Positions 27,139 through 36,145 are shown, numbered from the stretch's first letter. The stretch is 64,000 nt of DNA from Candidatus Faecicola pullistercoris (GCA_018714105.1 DVNW01000016.1:26239-90238), one strand, 5' to 3'. Notes: generated by a model from the sequence alone, not told the origin. Numbers and translations are program-made.

Positions 27139-27957
27139 ATGAGTGAAAATTGCGGTGGCAATTGTTCGTCTTGCGGCGAAAAGTGCGAAAAACGCGATAT
27201 GCATATCAAGCCGCACGAGGGCAGCAGAATAGGTAAAATAATCGGCGTTGTAAGCGGCAAAGGCGGCGTCGGAAAAACCATGGTTACCACCATGCTTGCG
27301 GTAGAAACCGCGCGCAGAGGGTACAAAACGGCCATTCTTGACGCCGATATCACGGGACCTTCGGTTGCAAAGGCCATGGGGCTTACGGGAAGGACGCACG
27401 GCACGCCCGACGGAATGTATCCGCTGGTAAGTTCCGCCGGCATTAAGGTAATAAGCGTAAACATGCTTCTCGAAAACGAAACCGACCCCGTTGTATGGCG
27501 CGGACCTATAATTGCAAACGTCGTCAAACAGTTTTTCAGCGAAGTGCTATGGGGCGATATAGACTATATGTACGTGGATATGCCTCCGGGAACCGGGGAC
27601 GTACCGCTTACCGTTTATCAGTCCATTCCGCTTGACGGCGTGGTTATAGTCAGTACCCCGCAGGAACTTGTGGGAATGATTGTGGAAAAGGCCGTTAAAA
27701 TGGCTGAACTCATGAATATTCCCGTGCTGGGACTTGTCGAAAACATGAGCTATTTCGAATGTCCCGAATGCGGACGCCGTTATCACATATTCGGCGCGAG
27801 CAGAGCGGAAGAAGCCGCAAAAGCGGCGGGCGCGCCGGTCAGCGCGCAAATACCCGTGGTAAGCAAACTTTCAACTGCTTCCGATCACGGACTTATCGAA
27901 CTTTACGAAGGCGATTGGCTCAAAAATCTGACCGACAGCCTTTTGTGCGAAAAATAG
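27139..27957 (+). CDS. Mrp/NBP35-family iron-sulfur carrier ATPase
   Basis: 272-aa P-loop ATPase that assembles or carries Fe-S clusters in the cytoplasm. The N-terminal tail has four cysteines (C5, C9, C12, C16), as in Nbp35-like proteins, followed by the deviant Walker A SGKGGVGKT (about 39-47), YVDMPPGTGDVPLT, and the C-terminal ECPECG pair that binds the bridging cluster at the dimer interface. AAGGAG site before the ATG. A single-gene unit with its own promoter and terminator. It could serve the radical SAM protein encoded next, though that one is transcribed separately. Confidence 0.92.
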   Translation: MSENCGGNCSSCGEKCEKRDMHIKPHEGSRIGKIIGVVSGKGGVGKTMVTTMLAVETARRGYKTAILDADITGPSVAKAMGLTGRTHGTPDGMYPLVSSAGIKVISVNMLLENETDPVVWRGPIIANVVKQFFSEVLWGDIDYMYVDMPPGTGDVPLTVYQSIPLDGVVIVSTPQELVGMIVEKAVKMAELMNIPVLGLVENMSYFECPECGRRYHIFGASRAEEAAKAAGAPVSAQIPVVSKLSTASDHGLIELYEGDWLKNLTDSLLCEK

Positions 27958-27977
27958 TTTTATTGCATTGAAGAAAG

Positions 27978-28000
27978 CGCGGCGAAAGCCGCGTTTTTTT
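27978..28000 (+). terminator. Intrinsic terminator
   Basis: CGCGGC, GAAA tetraloop, GCCGCG, then seven T. Ends the Mrp-like transcript. Confidence 0.92.
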
Positions 28001-28069
28001 ATAAAAAATTTTAAATATGACATACTTATTATTAATATTTACCTTATGTTTTAAATAAGGAGAATAAGT

Positions 28070-29374
28070 ATGGATACTCTTGAAAAACTCGAAATTCTGA
28101 CGGACGCGGCAAAATACGACGTGGCATGCACGTCCAGCGGTACCGACCGCAAGGCTCCGAAAGGAGGAATCGGCAGCTGCGCATTCGGCGGAATATGCCA
28201 TAGCTTTTCGGCCGACGGAAGATGTATAGCTCTTCTGAAGGTTCTTATGAGCAACTGCTGCAGTTACGACTGCGCGTATTGCGTAAACCGTCGGAGCAAC
28301 GACGTACGACGCGCCACTTTCGAGCCGCGCGAACTGGCAGAGCTTACGCTGAATTTTTACAGGAGAAATTATATCGAAGGGCTGTTTCTGAGCTCGGGTG
28401 TGATAGGGACGCCCGACCGCACCATGGAACTCATGATTAAGACCCTTAAAATTCTAAGGGAGGAATACCGCTTTTACGGATACGTTCACGCCAAGGCCAT
28501 TCCCGGCGCTTCCGACGAACTTACGGGCAGATTAGGGATGCTTGCCGACAGAATGAGCGTGAATATCGAACTGCCGTCGCAAAACAGCCTTGCCTATCTC
28601 GCCCCTGACAAAAGCAGGCACTCTATACTTAAACCCATGGAATATATCAGGGACGGCATAAAAAGCAAGGGCGAACTCGTAAAAAGCGGCGGCGCGCGAT
28701 TCGTGCCCGCCGGTCAGAGCACGCAGATGATTGTGGGCGCAAGCCCGGAAACCGATTTCGGCATAATACGGCTTGCCGAAGGATTGTACAGAGGTTACGA
28801 TCTGAAAAGGGTATTTTTTTCGGCTTACGTACCCGTTGTGGAAAGTAGTAAACTTCCCTCGCTCGACACCCGTCCGCCGCTTCTCAGGGAACACCGTCTG
28901 TATCAGGCAGATTGGCTGCTCAGATATTACGGTTTTACCGCAAACGAGATTTTAGACGAACAAAATCCTTATTTAAACCGCTATATGGATCCAAAATGCG
29001 CATGGGCTATAAGAAATATGGATCTCTTTCCGGTGGAAGTTTCAACTGCCGAATACGAACGGCTTCTGCGCGTGCCGGGCATAGGCGTGAAAAGCGCAAA
29101 GCGCATTGTGGCTATCAGACGGCATACTAGGCTAAGTTACGATATTCTTAAAAAGGCGGGCACGGTTTTGAAGCGCGCGGTATATTTCATTACCTGTAAC
29201 GGCCAAAGATACGGGGGTATATCCCTGGGCAGCGGCGACGTTACCCAAAGCATGCTTTCCGATACCGCGCTTAAGGATTTCGAGGGGCAGAGATACCGTC
29301 AGATTTCCATGTTCGACGACGATTTGCTTCTGAACAGGGAGGAAAGGCTGAAATGCTTGACAGGAGAGATGTAA
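28070..29374 (+). CDS. Putative DNA modification/repair radical SAM protein
   Basis: 434 aa. The radical SAM cluster motif is C64xxxC68xxC71 (CSYDCAYC), with further N-terminal cysteines (C20, C37, C43, C52). The C-terminus carries a helix-hairpin-helix DNA-binding segment (LLRVPGIGVKSAKRIVAIRR). This matches the family usually annotated as a radical SAM protein linked to a uracil-DNA-glycosylase-like partner. The chemistry is unproven. AAGGAG precedes the ATG. It overlaps the partner gene by 22 bp, so both are made together. Confidence 0.88.
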   Translation: MDTLEKLEILTDAAKYDVACTSSGTDRKAPKGGIGSCAFGGICHSFSADGRCIALLKVLMSNCCSYDCAYCVNRRSNDVRRATFEPRELAELTLNFYRRNYIEGLFLSSGVIGTPDRTMELMIKTLKILREEYRFYGYVHAKAIPGASDELTGRLGMLADRMSVNIELPSQNSLAYLAPDKSRHSILKPMEYIRDGIKSKGELVKSGGARFVPAGQSTQMIVGASPETDFGIIRLAEGLYRGYDLKRVFFSAYVPVVESSKLPSLDTRPPLLREHRLYQADWLLRYYGFTANEILDEQNPYLNRYMDPKCAWAIRNMDLFPVEVSTAEYERLLRVPGIGVKSAKRIVAIRRHTRLSYDILKKAGTVLKRAVYFITCNGQRYGGISLGSGDVTQSMLSDTALKDFEGQRYRQISMFDDDLLLNREERLKCLTGEM

Positions 29375-30093
29375 CGCTGTGTTACGACGGAACTCCCGAC
29401 GGACTCATGAGCGTAATTTTTTATTGTTACGAGCACGGCGTAATGCCCTTTTCCGTTATCACCGACAAAGGACTCAGCCTCATGCCCGTGGAGCGGGTTC
29501 TGACCGACGTCAGAAAGGCGGACCGCGTGATTAACGGTATAAAAAAGGCGGCAGGGCAGGCCGCATACGATAAAATCAGGCTTGCCATGCTCACGGGATG
29601 GCCCGAAAAAGAAATCAACGTTCTAAAATACGTTGCTTTGTTGCTTGCGGAGGGCAAAAAGGCAATGTATATGCAACAGGAAGATTGCGTAAGCGGTATA
29701 GAGACTCACGTCAGACATCTGATAAACGAGGGACACCGATACAAGGAATTTATCAGATTTTCGGTTTACGGAAATCTTCTGTACGCAAAAATAAATCCCA
29801 AAAACCAGGTTCTTCCGCTTATTGTAAACCATTTCAAACAACGGTTTCCCGAGGAAAATTTCTTAATCTACGACGCTACCAACGCTCAGGCGGCCGTGTA
29901 CAGACCGTATTCGTGCGAAATTTTGTACGAAGTGAACATTAAGGAATCCGACGTCGACGAAACCGAACTCTATTACCGCAGACTCTGGAAAACTTTTTAC
30001 GACGCCATCGAGATAAAACAGCGGCATAACGAAAGATGCCGTATGAGTTGTATGCCTAAAAGATATTGGAGCAATATGCCTGAATTTAAATAA
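29353..30093 (+). CDS. Partner DNA repair protein of the radical SAM enzyme
   Basis: 246-aa protein of the family that always sits beside the HhH radical SAM protein (TIGR03915/DUF4130-like) and is proposed to act in DNA repair. Opening motif VTLCYDGTPDGLMSVIFYCYE, then HVRHLINEGHRYKEFIRFSVY and the C-terminal LYYRRLWKTFYDAIEI...RMSCMPKRYWSNMPE. The start at 29353 has GGAAAGG upstream and overlaps the preceding gene. Here it lacks a fused glycosylase domain. The function is taken from context and family naming only. Confidence 0.82.
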   Translation: MLDRRDVTLCYDGTPDGLMSVIFYCYEHGVMPFSVITDKGLSLMPVERVLTDVRKADRVINGIKKAAGQAAYDKIRLAMLTGWPEKEINVLKYVALLLAEGKKAMYMQQEDCVSGIETHVRHLINEGHRYKEFIRFSVYGNLLYAKINPKNQVLPLIVNHFKQRFPEENFLIYDATNAQAAVYRPYSCEILYEVNIKESDVDETELYYRRLWKTFYDAIEIKQRHNERCRMSCMPKRYWSNMPEFK

Positions 30094-30096
30094 AAG

Positions 30097-30118
30097 CGGC
30101 TTAGGCCGTTTTTTTTAT
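30097..30118 (+). terminator. Intrinsic terminator
   Basis: CGGC-TTAG-GCCG type stem followed by eight or more T, 3-4 bp after the repair-protein stop. Confidence 0.8.
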
Positions 30119-30128
30119 ATCAAAACGC

Positions 30129-30158
30129 TTGACAATTGAGCAATCGCTCAACTATAAT
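30129..30158 (+). promoter_or_regulatory. Promoter of the metal-resistance operon
   Basis: TTGACA (30129-30134), an 18-nt spacer and TATAAT (30153-30158). The spacer is almost filled by the first palindromic operator, so a bound repressor would block RNA polymerase. Confidence 0.85.
30136..30151. promoter_or_regulatory. ArsR/SmtB-type operator 1
   Basis: 16-bp palindrome TTGAGCAATCGCTCAA between -35 and -10. It resembles the imperfect inverted repeats bound by CadC/SmtB-family repressors. Confidence 0.8.
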
Positions 30159-30170
30159 ATGGTTAAACAA

Positions 30171-30186
30171 TTGAACAACTGTTCAA
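30171..30186. promoter_or_regulatory. ArsR/SmtB-type operator 2
   Basis: 16-bp palindrome TTGAACAACTGTTCAA, starting 35 bp after operator 1 and ending just before the GGAGG of the repressor gene. The two share TTGAnCAAnnGnTCAA. Confidence 0.8.
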
Positions 30187-30202
30187 CTATGGAGGGACAT
30201 TA

Positions 30203-30556
30203 ATGAAAAATCCGCCGCTTTGCCAGTGCGATCACAATCACCCGGACAAAGTCCTGCATACGAAGCAGGAAATGCTAGACGACAATCTCATATACGATTT
30301 GTCCGACTTTTACAAGGTATTGGGCGACAGTACGCGAATTAAAATACTGTGGGCGCTCGATTTAAACGAACTTTGCGTGTGCGATCTGGCCGCCGCGCTG
30401 GGAATGACCAAATCGGCAATTTCCCATCAGCTTAAAAGCCTTAAAGAGGCCAACCTGGTAAAGTATCGCAAAGACGGTAAAAACGCCTTTTACAGCATAG
30501 CGGACGAACACGTTAAACAAATTATAGAAACGGGACTCGAACATATAAGGGAATAA
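30203..30556 (+). CDS. ArsR/SmtB-family metal-sensing repressor (CadC-like)
   Basis: 117-aa winged-helix repressor released from DNA by metal. The N-terminal CQCDHNH and the ELCVCDLA motif in the recognition region supply the cysteines of a CadC-type site (alpha-3N). The DNA-recognition helix is MTKSAISHQLKSLKEA. It precedes an HMA protein and a P-type ATPase and follows two palindromic operators, so it should be autoregulated and respond to Cd, Pb or Zn. GGAGGG site before the ATG. Confidence 0.93.
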   Translation: MKNPPLCQCDHNHPDKVLHTKQEMLDDNLIYDLSDFYKVLGDSTRIKILWALDLNELCVCDLAAALGMTKSAISHQLKSLKEANLVKYRKDGKNAFYSIADEHVKQIIETGLEHIRE

Positions 30557-30585
30557 ACTCATATTAAAAAGCAGGAGGTATAATA

Positions 30586-30804
30586 ATGAAATCGGTATTC
30601 AAATTAGACGGTCTCAATTGCGCGCACTGCGCTCAGAAGATAGAAAACGGCGTCGCGGAACTTGCAGGCGTGGATTCGGCAAGCCTGAATTTCATCACGC
30701 TTAAACTTGCGGTCGAGCACAGCCTCGATTCGGACGCTCTAGAAGCGCAGATAAAGAAAATAATCAAAAAACACGAGCCCAAAGTAAAACTTATCAGGCA
30801 ATAG
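30586..30804 (+). CDS. HMA-domain metal-binding protein
   Basis: 72-aa ferredoxin-fold heavy-metal-associated domain with the metal pair C12-A-H-C15 (GLNCAHC). It equals the N-terminal domain that is normally fused to CadA/ZntA-type ATPases, here a free chaperone gene 3 bp before the ATPase gene, which lacks that domain. It would pass the metal ion to the pump. AGGAGG site. Confidence 0.92.
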   Translation: MKSVFKLDGLNCAHCAQKIENGVAELAGVDSASLNFITLKLAVEHSLDSDALEAQIKKIIKKHEPKVKLIRQ

Positions 30805-30807
30805 TAT

Positions 30808-32658
30808 ATGGATAAAAGATTAATTAAAATTATAGTAAGCGCCGTTCTTCTTGCGGCGGCTCTAATTACCGAGCATTTTTCCGACGTGCGTTATGCTGCG
30901 GAGATACTTTACGGCATCGCTTATATAACGGCGGGATACGACGTACTGTGGGACGCCGTCAGAGCAATACCAAAAGGCCGGATTTTCAACGAGAATTTTT
31001 TAATGGGCATAGCCACTGTAGGCGCATTTTTCGTAGGCTCGTTCGAGGAGGCCGTGGCGGTAATGCTGTTTTATCAGACGGGCGAGTATTTTCAGGATAA
31101 GGCGGTCAACAGGTCGCGAAGGTCCATAAACGCTCTTACCGATATCATGCCCGAGTACGCCAACGTGCTGCGAGACGGCGAGATAAGGGTTTCGCCCGAG
31201 GAAGTTCAAATCGGCGAAATTATAAGGGTTAAAGCGGGGGAAAGGGTTCCTCTCGACGGAATTATAGTAAAAGGAGCAAGCTCTTTCGACGCGTCGGCGC
31301 TCACGGGAGAATCCGTACCCGTAGACCTAAAAGAGGGTGACTCCGTTCTCAGCGGCTACATCAATAAAAACGGAGTAATCGAAGTCAAAGTAAACAGCGT
31401 ATTTGAGGATTCGGCCGTAAGCAAGATACTGGACATGGTAGAAAACGCGACGGCTAAAAAATCCAAAACAGAGAGGTTTATCACGCGTTTTACAAAGTAT
31501 TATACCCCTGTTGTGGTAATATCCGCGCTTTTACTGGCTTTTATTCCGCCACTTGCCACGGGCAGTCACGATTTTAAGGAATGGATTTACCGTGCGTTGC
31601 AGTTTCTGGTTGTGTCCTGTCCTTGCGCCCTTGTTATATCCGTGCCGCTCAGCTTTTTCGGAGGCATAGGCGCGGCGGCAAAAGAGGGCATACTCATCAA
31701 GGGAAGCAACTATCTGGAAGCGCTTGCCGATACGGATACGGTGGTATTCGACAAAACGGGTACTCTTACCAAGGGCGTTTTCGGCATCGAGAAAGTTTTG
31801 CCTCACGATACCGACGAAAATACCTTGCTGGGCATTGCTTCGGCCGTGGAAAAATACAGTAACCATCCGCTGGCCAAGTGTATTTCCGAAAGCTGTTCGC
31901 CGTCGCTGGAAGTTATTTCGGCTTCCGAGGTGTCGGGCAAGGGTATTGTGGCCGATACCGTTTGCGGAAAGGCGGCTTGCGGAAACGCGGCTCTCATGCG
32001 GGATATGGGCATAGAAGAAATGCCCGAATACGACGGGGCTACGGTTTATGTCTGCCTGGACGGAAAATACAAGGGGTGTATCCTGCTTTCCGATATCGTA
32101 AAAGACGGCTCGAAAGCGGCGGTCAGCGCGCTCAGACAACAGGGTATAGAAAGTGTAATGCTGACCGGCGACAAGAAATCGGTTGCCCGCAAGGTTGCCG
32201 AGGAAACGGGTATAGAGCGTTTTGAAAGCGAGCTTTTACCGCAGGATAAACTTGAAGCACTGAGCGCACTGAAACAAGGAAAGCGCGGAAAAACGGCCAT
32301 GGTGGGCGACGGAATTAACGACGCTCCCGTGTTGGCGGGTGCAGACGTGGGTATAGCCATGGGCGCGTTGGGGTCGGACGCCGCGATAGAAGCGTCGGAT
32401 ATAGTCATAATGGACGATAATCCCGAAAAGGTTCCCCTTGCCGTTAACATTTCCAGGCGTACGCGCGGCATAGCCTATCAGAATACGTGGTTTGCGATAG
32501 GCATTAAACTTGCAGTGCTAGTGCTCGCGGCCGCGGGATACGCCTCGATGTGGATTGCAGTGTTTGCCGACGTGGGCGTCGCACTTCTTGCAGTGCTTAA
32601 CTCCATGAGGGCGCTTAAAGCTGGCAGAAAACAAAAACCGGTAAAAGCGGGCGCATAA
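30808..32658 (+). CDS. P1B-type heavy-metal ATPase (CadA/ZntA-like)
   Basis: 616-aa efflux pump. Two N-terminal helices are followed by the membrane core, actuator TGES (about residue 168), metal site C271-P-C273 (SCPCALVIS), phosphorylation site Asp315 in DKTGTLT, and GDGINDAPVLA. The CPC motif and overall pattern place it with Zn/Cd/Pb exporters rather than copper pumps. No N-terminal HMA domain is fused. The separate HMA gene upstream supplies it. End of the metal operon, followed by a strong terminator. Confidence 0.93.
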   Translation: MDKRLIKIIVSAVLLAAALITEHFSDVRYAAEILYGIAYITAGYDVLWDAVRAIPKGRIFNENFLMGIATVGAFFVGSFEEAVAVMLFYQTGEYFQDKAVNRSRRSINALTDIMPEYANVLRDGEIRVSPEEVQIGEIIRVKAGERVPLDGIIVKGASSFDASALTGESVPVDLKEGDSVLSGYINKNGVIEVKVNSVFEDSAVSKILDMVENATAKKSKTERFITRFTKYYTPVVVISALLLAFIPPLATGSHDFKEWIYRALQFLVVSCPCALVISVPLSFFGGIGAAAKEGILIKGSNYLEALADTDTVVFDKTGTLTKGVFGIEKVLPHDTDENTLLGIASAVEKYSNHPLAKCISESCSPSLEVISASEVSGKGIVADTVCGKAACGNAALMRDMGIEEMPEYDGATVYVCLDGKYKGCILLSDIVKDGSKAAVSALRQQGIESVMLTGDKKSVARKVAEETGIERFESELLPQDKLEALSALKQGKRGKTAMVGDGINDAPVLAGADVGIAMGALGSDAAIEASDIVIMDDNPEKVPLAVNISRRTRGIAYQNTWFAIGIKLAVLVLAAAGYASMWIAVFADVGVALLAVLNSMRALKAGRKQKPVKAGA

Positions 32659-32686
32659 TAAGTAATGTGAATTTATGAATTAATAT

Positions 32687-32716
32687 AAAAAAAGGAGGCT
32701 TTCCGCCTCCTTTTTT
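32687..32716. terminator. Bidirectional intrinsic terminator
   Basis: Seven A, GGAGGC, loop TTTCC, GCCTCC, six T. Between the convergent ATPase and zinc-ribbon genes. Confidence 0.92.
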
Positions 32717-32732
32717 AAAGGTTTCCCTCGCG

Positions 32733-32879
32733 TCAGCCTCTCGTGAACTCGTTGTTAGAGCACTTGGGGCAAGGGGGCATTTTGTCACTGCCGCCCAGCG
32801 TAACCGAAGTATGGCAATTTGTGCAACAATAAGTGCCGTTACCGGGTTTCTGACCGGTTTTGTAGATTTTACCGCTCAT
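32733..32879 (-). CDS. Small zinc-ribbon protein
   Basis: 48 aa. Two CxxC pairs (YCCTNC and PCPKC) form a zinc ribbon that takes up most of the chain. The longer frame from 32924 is rejected because AGGAGG (32885-32890) sits correctly before the ATG at 32879. Such short proteins are common in Clostridia and have no assigned function. Monocistronic. Confidence 0.8.
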   Translation of the reverse strand: MSGKIYKTGQKPGNGTYCCTNCHTSVTLGGSDKMPPCPKCSNNEFTRG

Positions 32880-33011
32880 ATTCGTCCTCCTGTATTTGAT
32901 ACTCTTATTGTTCACATGGAGCACTGCTTTTATACTTTACGGCGGTTGTAAAAATTTTCTTGCCGCGCGGGTACTTTTATATGAACGTAAAAACATATGT
33001 TCATACGGAAA

Positions 33012-33036
33012 AAAGCCGCCCTGAGGCGGTCTTTTC
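33012..33036 (-). terminator. Terminator of the aromatic operon
   Basis: On the - strand, ACCGCC, loop TCAG, GGCGGC, six T, about 20 bp after the tyrA stop. Confidence 0.88.
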
Positions 33037-33055
33037 TTTACAAACGGCAACGCGA

Positions 33056-33895
33056 CTATTCTTTAATGGCGCAGTCTGTTTTCAGTCGGCTGCCTTCTTG
33101 CAGCAGGGCGTAAAGTTTTTGGGCGTCGCCTGCGGCTGTCGCGCGGCGCACGGCAAGCATGTTGTTTATAAGGGTGTCGATTTCGAAACAGAGAGCTTCG
33201 GAGTTCATAAGAAACAGTTCGGTCCACATAGCGGCGTTCATTCTGGCTACTCGCGTCAAATCCTGAAAAGAGCCTGCGCTGAATCCTTTCGCGCTGTCGA
33301 GAGTCGGGCTTTTTATATAGCAGTTTGAAACCACGTGCGCGAGCTGGGAAGAAAAGGCGATTATACCGTCATGCTTTTCGGGAGAGCAGACGACGCTTTC
33401 TTTAAAACCCAGACGGGCCGCAAGATTTTTTAAAAGTTCCACGGCAGCCTCGTTCGTATCGGGAAGTACGGTTATTATAAAGCTCGCGCTCCTGAAAAGG
33501 TCGGCTTCGGAATAGTCGTAACCCGAATACTCTTTACCCGCCATGGGATGACAGCCTACATAATTTACGCCTTTGCCGAACAGGCGCGAAACTCTGCTAA
33601 CTATTTCTTTCTTGACGCCGCAAACGTCTATCACGGTGTTGCCGGCGGCGAAGGCGCCAGAATTGGATTCCAAAAATTCCACAGTCGCTTCGGGATGAAG
33701 CGCCACAACGGTCAAATCGGCAAATCTGAGCTGACTTGCGGAAACGGTTTTGTCTATCGCACCCTCGGCCAAGGCTTTGGACGCAGTCGCTTCGTCCGAT
33801 TCTATTGCCCAAACGGAATGTTCGGGCGTGTATTTTTTAAGGGCTTTTGCTATCGAGCCTCCTATAAGGCCCAGCCCTACAATCGCCACATTCAT
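33056..33895 (-). CDS. tyrA: Prephenate dehydrogenase
   Basis: 279 aa. Oxidatively decarboxylates prephenate to 4-hydroxyphenylpyruvate for tyrosine. The NAD(P) site VAIVGLGLIGGSIAKAL is at the N-terminus, followed by VIDVCGVKKE, YVGCHPMAGKEYSGYDYS and the helical dimer domain. There is no ACT or chorismate mutase domain. Last gene of the - strand aromatic operon, 20 bp after pheA. Probably controlled by the Phe/Tyr leader upstream of aroQ. Confidence 0.95.
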   Translation of the reverse strand: MNVAIVGLGLIGGSIAKALKKYTPEHSVWAIESDEATASKALAEGAIDKTVSASQLRFADLTVVALHPEATVEFLESNSGAFAAGNTVIDVCGVKKEIVSRVSRLFGKGVNYVGCHPMAGKEYSGYDYSEADLFRSASFIITVLPDTNEAAVELLKNLAARLGFKESVVCSPEKHDGIIAFSSQLAHVVSNCYIKSPTLDSAKGFSAGSFQDLTRVARMNAAMWTELFLMNSEALCFEIDTLINNMLAVRRATAAGDAQKLYALLQEGSRLKTDCAIKE

Positions 33896-33915
33896 AAACG
33901 CTCCTGATTCGGAAA

Positions 33916-35055
33916 TTATCCGTTTATATTGTTTTCGTGATACGCTCCGAGGAAAATCATGTCTTTGAGATACAGGCCTATATCGTTAAACAGGCCGTGC
34001 ATGTCGTTTTCGGGCCTGACTTCGAGGTCGAAATAAAACATGAATTCGAAAGGCCGTTCGGGTATCGGACGGGATTCGAGCTTTTCAATATTTACGTCGT
34101 AAGCCGCCAGAAGACTTAAAAGCTTGCTCAGAGAGCCTTCGGTATGTTCGAGAGATACTATTAAGCTCAGACGGTTGACGGCGGAAAAGGATTGTTTTTT
34201 GTCCGAAACCACTATAAACCGGGTATAGTTGTTTTTTACCTGCTGAATATCGTCGTCAAGCACTTTAAGAGAGTACAGCTGTGCGCATCTTTCCGAGCCT
34301 ATCGCCGCCAGGGATTTGTCGTTGCGTTGCATAACGAATTCGGCAGCCATAGCCGTATTGAGCGTTTTTACCTGTTCATAGCCTTTCGCGTCGAGGTATT
34401 TGTGGCACTGATATAGAGCTTGCGGATGCGAGTAAACGGTTTTAACGTCATCGGGGGAAGCGTCTTTAGTGCCCAGAAGAAGATGATGCAGGCTGAGTTT
34501 TTCCGAATAACATACGTAAAGTCCGTATTCCGTAAGCAGGTCGTAAACTTCGTTAACCGAACCGGCCGTGGAGTTTTCGATAGGAAGCACGCCGAATTCG
34601 GCCTGCCCGGATTTGACTTTTTCAAATACCTCTTTAAACCGATCCGAAAAAGTAATCGAGGGATTACGGAATATCTTGCGTGCGGCTATTTCGGAATAAG
34701 CTCCGCTTACGCCCTGACAGGCTATCGAAAGGCCCTCGGTTTTGTTTGCGGAGGTAATTGCCACGTCGTCGAGAGGACAGGTCTTTTTATCCCTGCCTTG
34801 TCGGGATTGCAGCAATTTGGATTGCCAGATTATATGCTTGTATAAAAGCGCTACCGCCGTTTTTGCGTCGGCGTCGGTAATACACGATGTAACTTTTTCT
34901 ATTACTTCTTTTTCGCGGTCGGCGTGTTCGAGATTTATCCCGTGCTTTAACTTGTATTCGCCTACGGATTTAACCGTTTCGATACGTTCGAGATATGCTT
35001 TTACCAGTTTTTCGTCCGTAGCGTCGATGATTTTTCGCAGTTGTTTCAGATCCAT
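33916..35055 (-). CDS. pheA: Bifunctional chorismate mutase/prephenate dehydratase (P-protein)
   Basis: 379 aa. AroQ-type chorismate mutase (about 1-85, DLKQLRKIIDATDEKLVKAYLERI), prephenate dehydratase (about 110-285, IACQGVSGAYSEIAARKIF; FGVLPIENSTAGSV; NYTRFIVV) and a C-terminal ACT domain (LIVSLEHTEGSLSKLLSLL, ESRPIPERPFEFMFY) for phenylalanine feedback. The start at 35055 has GGAGGAG upstream. The longer frame from 35082 lies in the end of aroC and is rejected. Makes phenylpyruvate. Confidence 0.96.
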   Translation of the reverse strand: MDLKQLRKIIDATDEKLVKAYLERIETVKSVGEYKLKHGINLEHADREKEVIEKVTSCITDADAKTAVALLYKHIIWQSKLLQSRQGRDKKTCPLDDVAITSANKTEGLSIACQGVSGAYSEIAARKIFRNPSITFSDRFKEVFEKVKSGQAEFGVLPIENSTAGSVNEVYDLLTEYGLYVCYSEKLSLHHLLLGTKDASPDDVKTVYSHPQALYQCHKYLDAKGYEQVKTLNTAMAAEFVMQRNDKSLAAIGSERCAQLYSLKVLDDDIQQVKNNYTRFIVVSDKKQSFSAVNRLSLIVSLEHTEGSLSKLLSLLAAYDVNIEKLESRPIPERPFEFMFYFDLEVRPENDMHGLFNDIGLYLKDMIFLGAYHENNING

Positions 35056-35071
35056 AATCTCCTCCGACAAA

Positions 35072-36145
35072 CTAATACGCAAGGGCCTGCATCAGGGCTA
35101 TGGCCACGTTTGCTTCCACGCAAGGCACGGCGCGGGTAACCACGCACGGGTCGTGCCTGCCGTGAACGACAATAGTACAGTTTTTTTTATTGATAAAGTC
35201 CACGGTATTCTGTTTAAGCGCGATGGAAGGAGTGGGTTTGAAGGCCGCTCTGAGAATGAGGGGCATACCGACGGCCAGCCCGCCCAGAATACCGCCGTTA
35301 TTGTTCGTGCGGGTTCTGACGGTCCGGTTTCGGTCGTAATAAAAGCTGTCGTTGAATTCGCTGCCTTTCATTCGCGTGCCGGAAAAACCCGCTCCGAATT
35401 CGACGCCTTTAAGGGCAGGGACGGAAAACAGTCTGTACGATATAAGACTTTCAAGGCTGTTATATAACGGGTTGCCCGTACCGCACGGAAGGCCGACTGC
35501 GGCGCATTCCACGACGCCACCTACCGAGTCGCCCAGGGAACGGGCCGACAGAATAACCTCTTTCATTTTTTCTCCTGCCGCGTCGTCAATAACGGGGAAG
35601 GGTTTTTGCCGTAAAAGTTCAAGCTGCTCTGCCGATACGTCGACGGGATCGAACGGGGCGTCGCATATATCGCCGACAGAGGCTATATGACCGCCTACGG
35701 TAACGCCTTTATCTTTAAGATAGGTCTGCGCGATTGCGCCTATGCAAACTACGGGCGCAGTCATTCTGGCCGAAAATATACCGCCTCCCGACATATCGTA
35801 ATCCTTTCCGTATTTCACGAATGCGGGGTAATCGGCATGAGATGGTCGCGCAACGCCAAAATTGACAGAATAGTCCGATTTTTTGACATTAGTATTCTTT
35901 ATAACTATTTTAAGCGGAGTTCCGTCGGTAGCTCCGTCGGTTATGCCCGAGAGAAATTCGGGTACGTCCGCTTCCTTTCTCGACGTGGTAAGTTCGCTGC
36001 TTCCGGGCGCGCGCCGCTTCATACAGCGGTCGATAAAATCGTAATCGAGTTTTATGCCGGCGGGCATGCCGGTAACCACGGCACCTATTTCGGGCGCGTG
36101 CGAGCCGCCGAACAGCGATATATCTATGGGGAAATTATCTGACAT
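35072..36145 (-). CDS. aroC: Chorismate synthase
   Basis: 357 aa. Converts EPSP to chorismate with reduced FMN. The N-terminal ISLFGGSHAPEIGAVVTGMP is a divergent form of the usual WGESHG motif but keeps the histidine. Other family blocks are RRAPGSSELTTSRKEADVPEFLSG, FGVARPSHADY, GGGIFSARMTAP and NNGGILGGLAVGMPL. Overlaps the aroA 3' end by 11 bp; GGAGG site inside aroA. Confidence 0.94.
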   Translation of the reverse strand: MSDNFPIDISLFGGSHAPEIGAVVTGMPAGIKLDYDFIDRCMKRRAPGSSELTTSRKEADVPEFLSGITDGATDGTPLKIVIKNTNVKKSDYSVNFGVARPSHADYPAFVKYGKDYDMSGGGIFSARMTAPVVCIGAIAQTYLKDKGVTVGGHIASVGDICDAPFDPVDVSAEQLELLRQKPFPVIDDAAGEKMKEVILSARSLGDSVGGVVECAAVGLPCGTGNPLYNSLESLISYRLFSVPALKGVEFGAGFSGTRMKGSEFNDSFYYDRNRTVRTRTNNNGGILGGLAVGMPLILRAAFKPTPSIALKQNTVDFINKKNCTIVVHGRHDPCVVTRAVPCVEANVAIALMQALAY

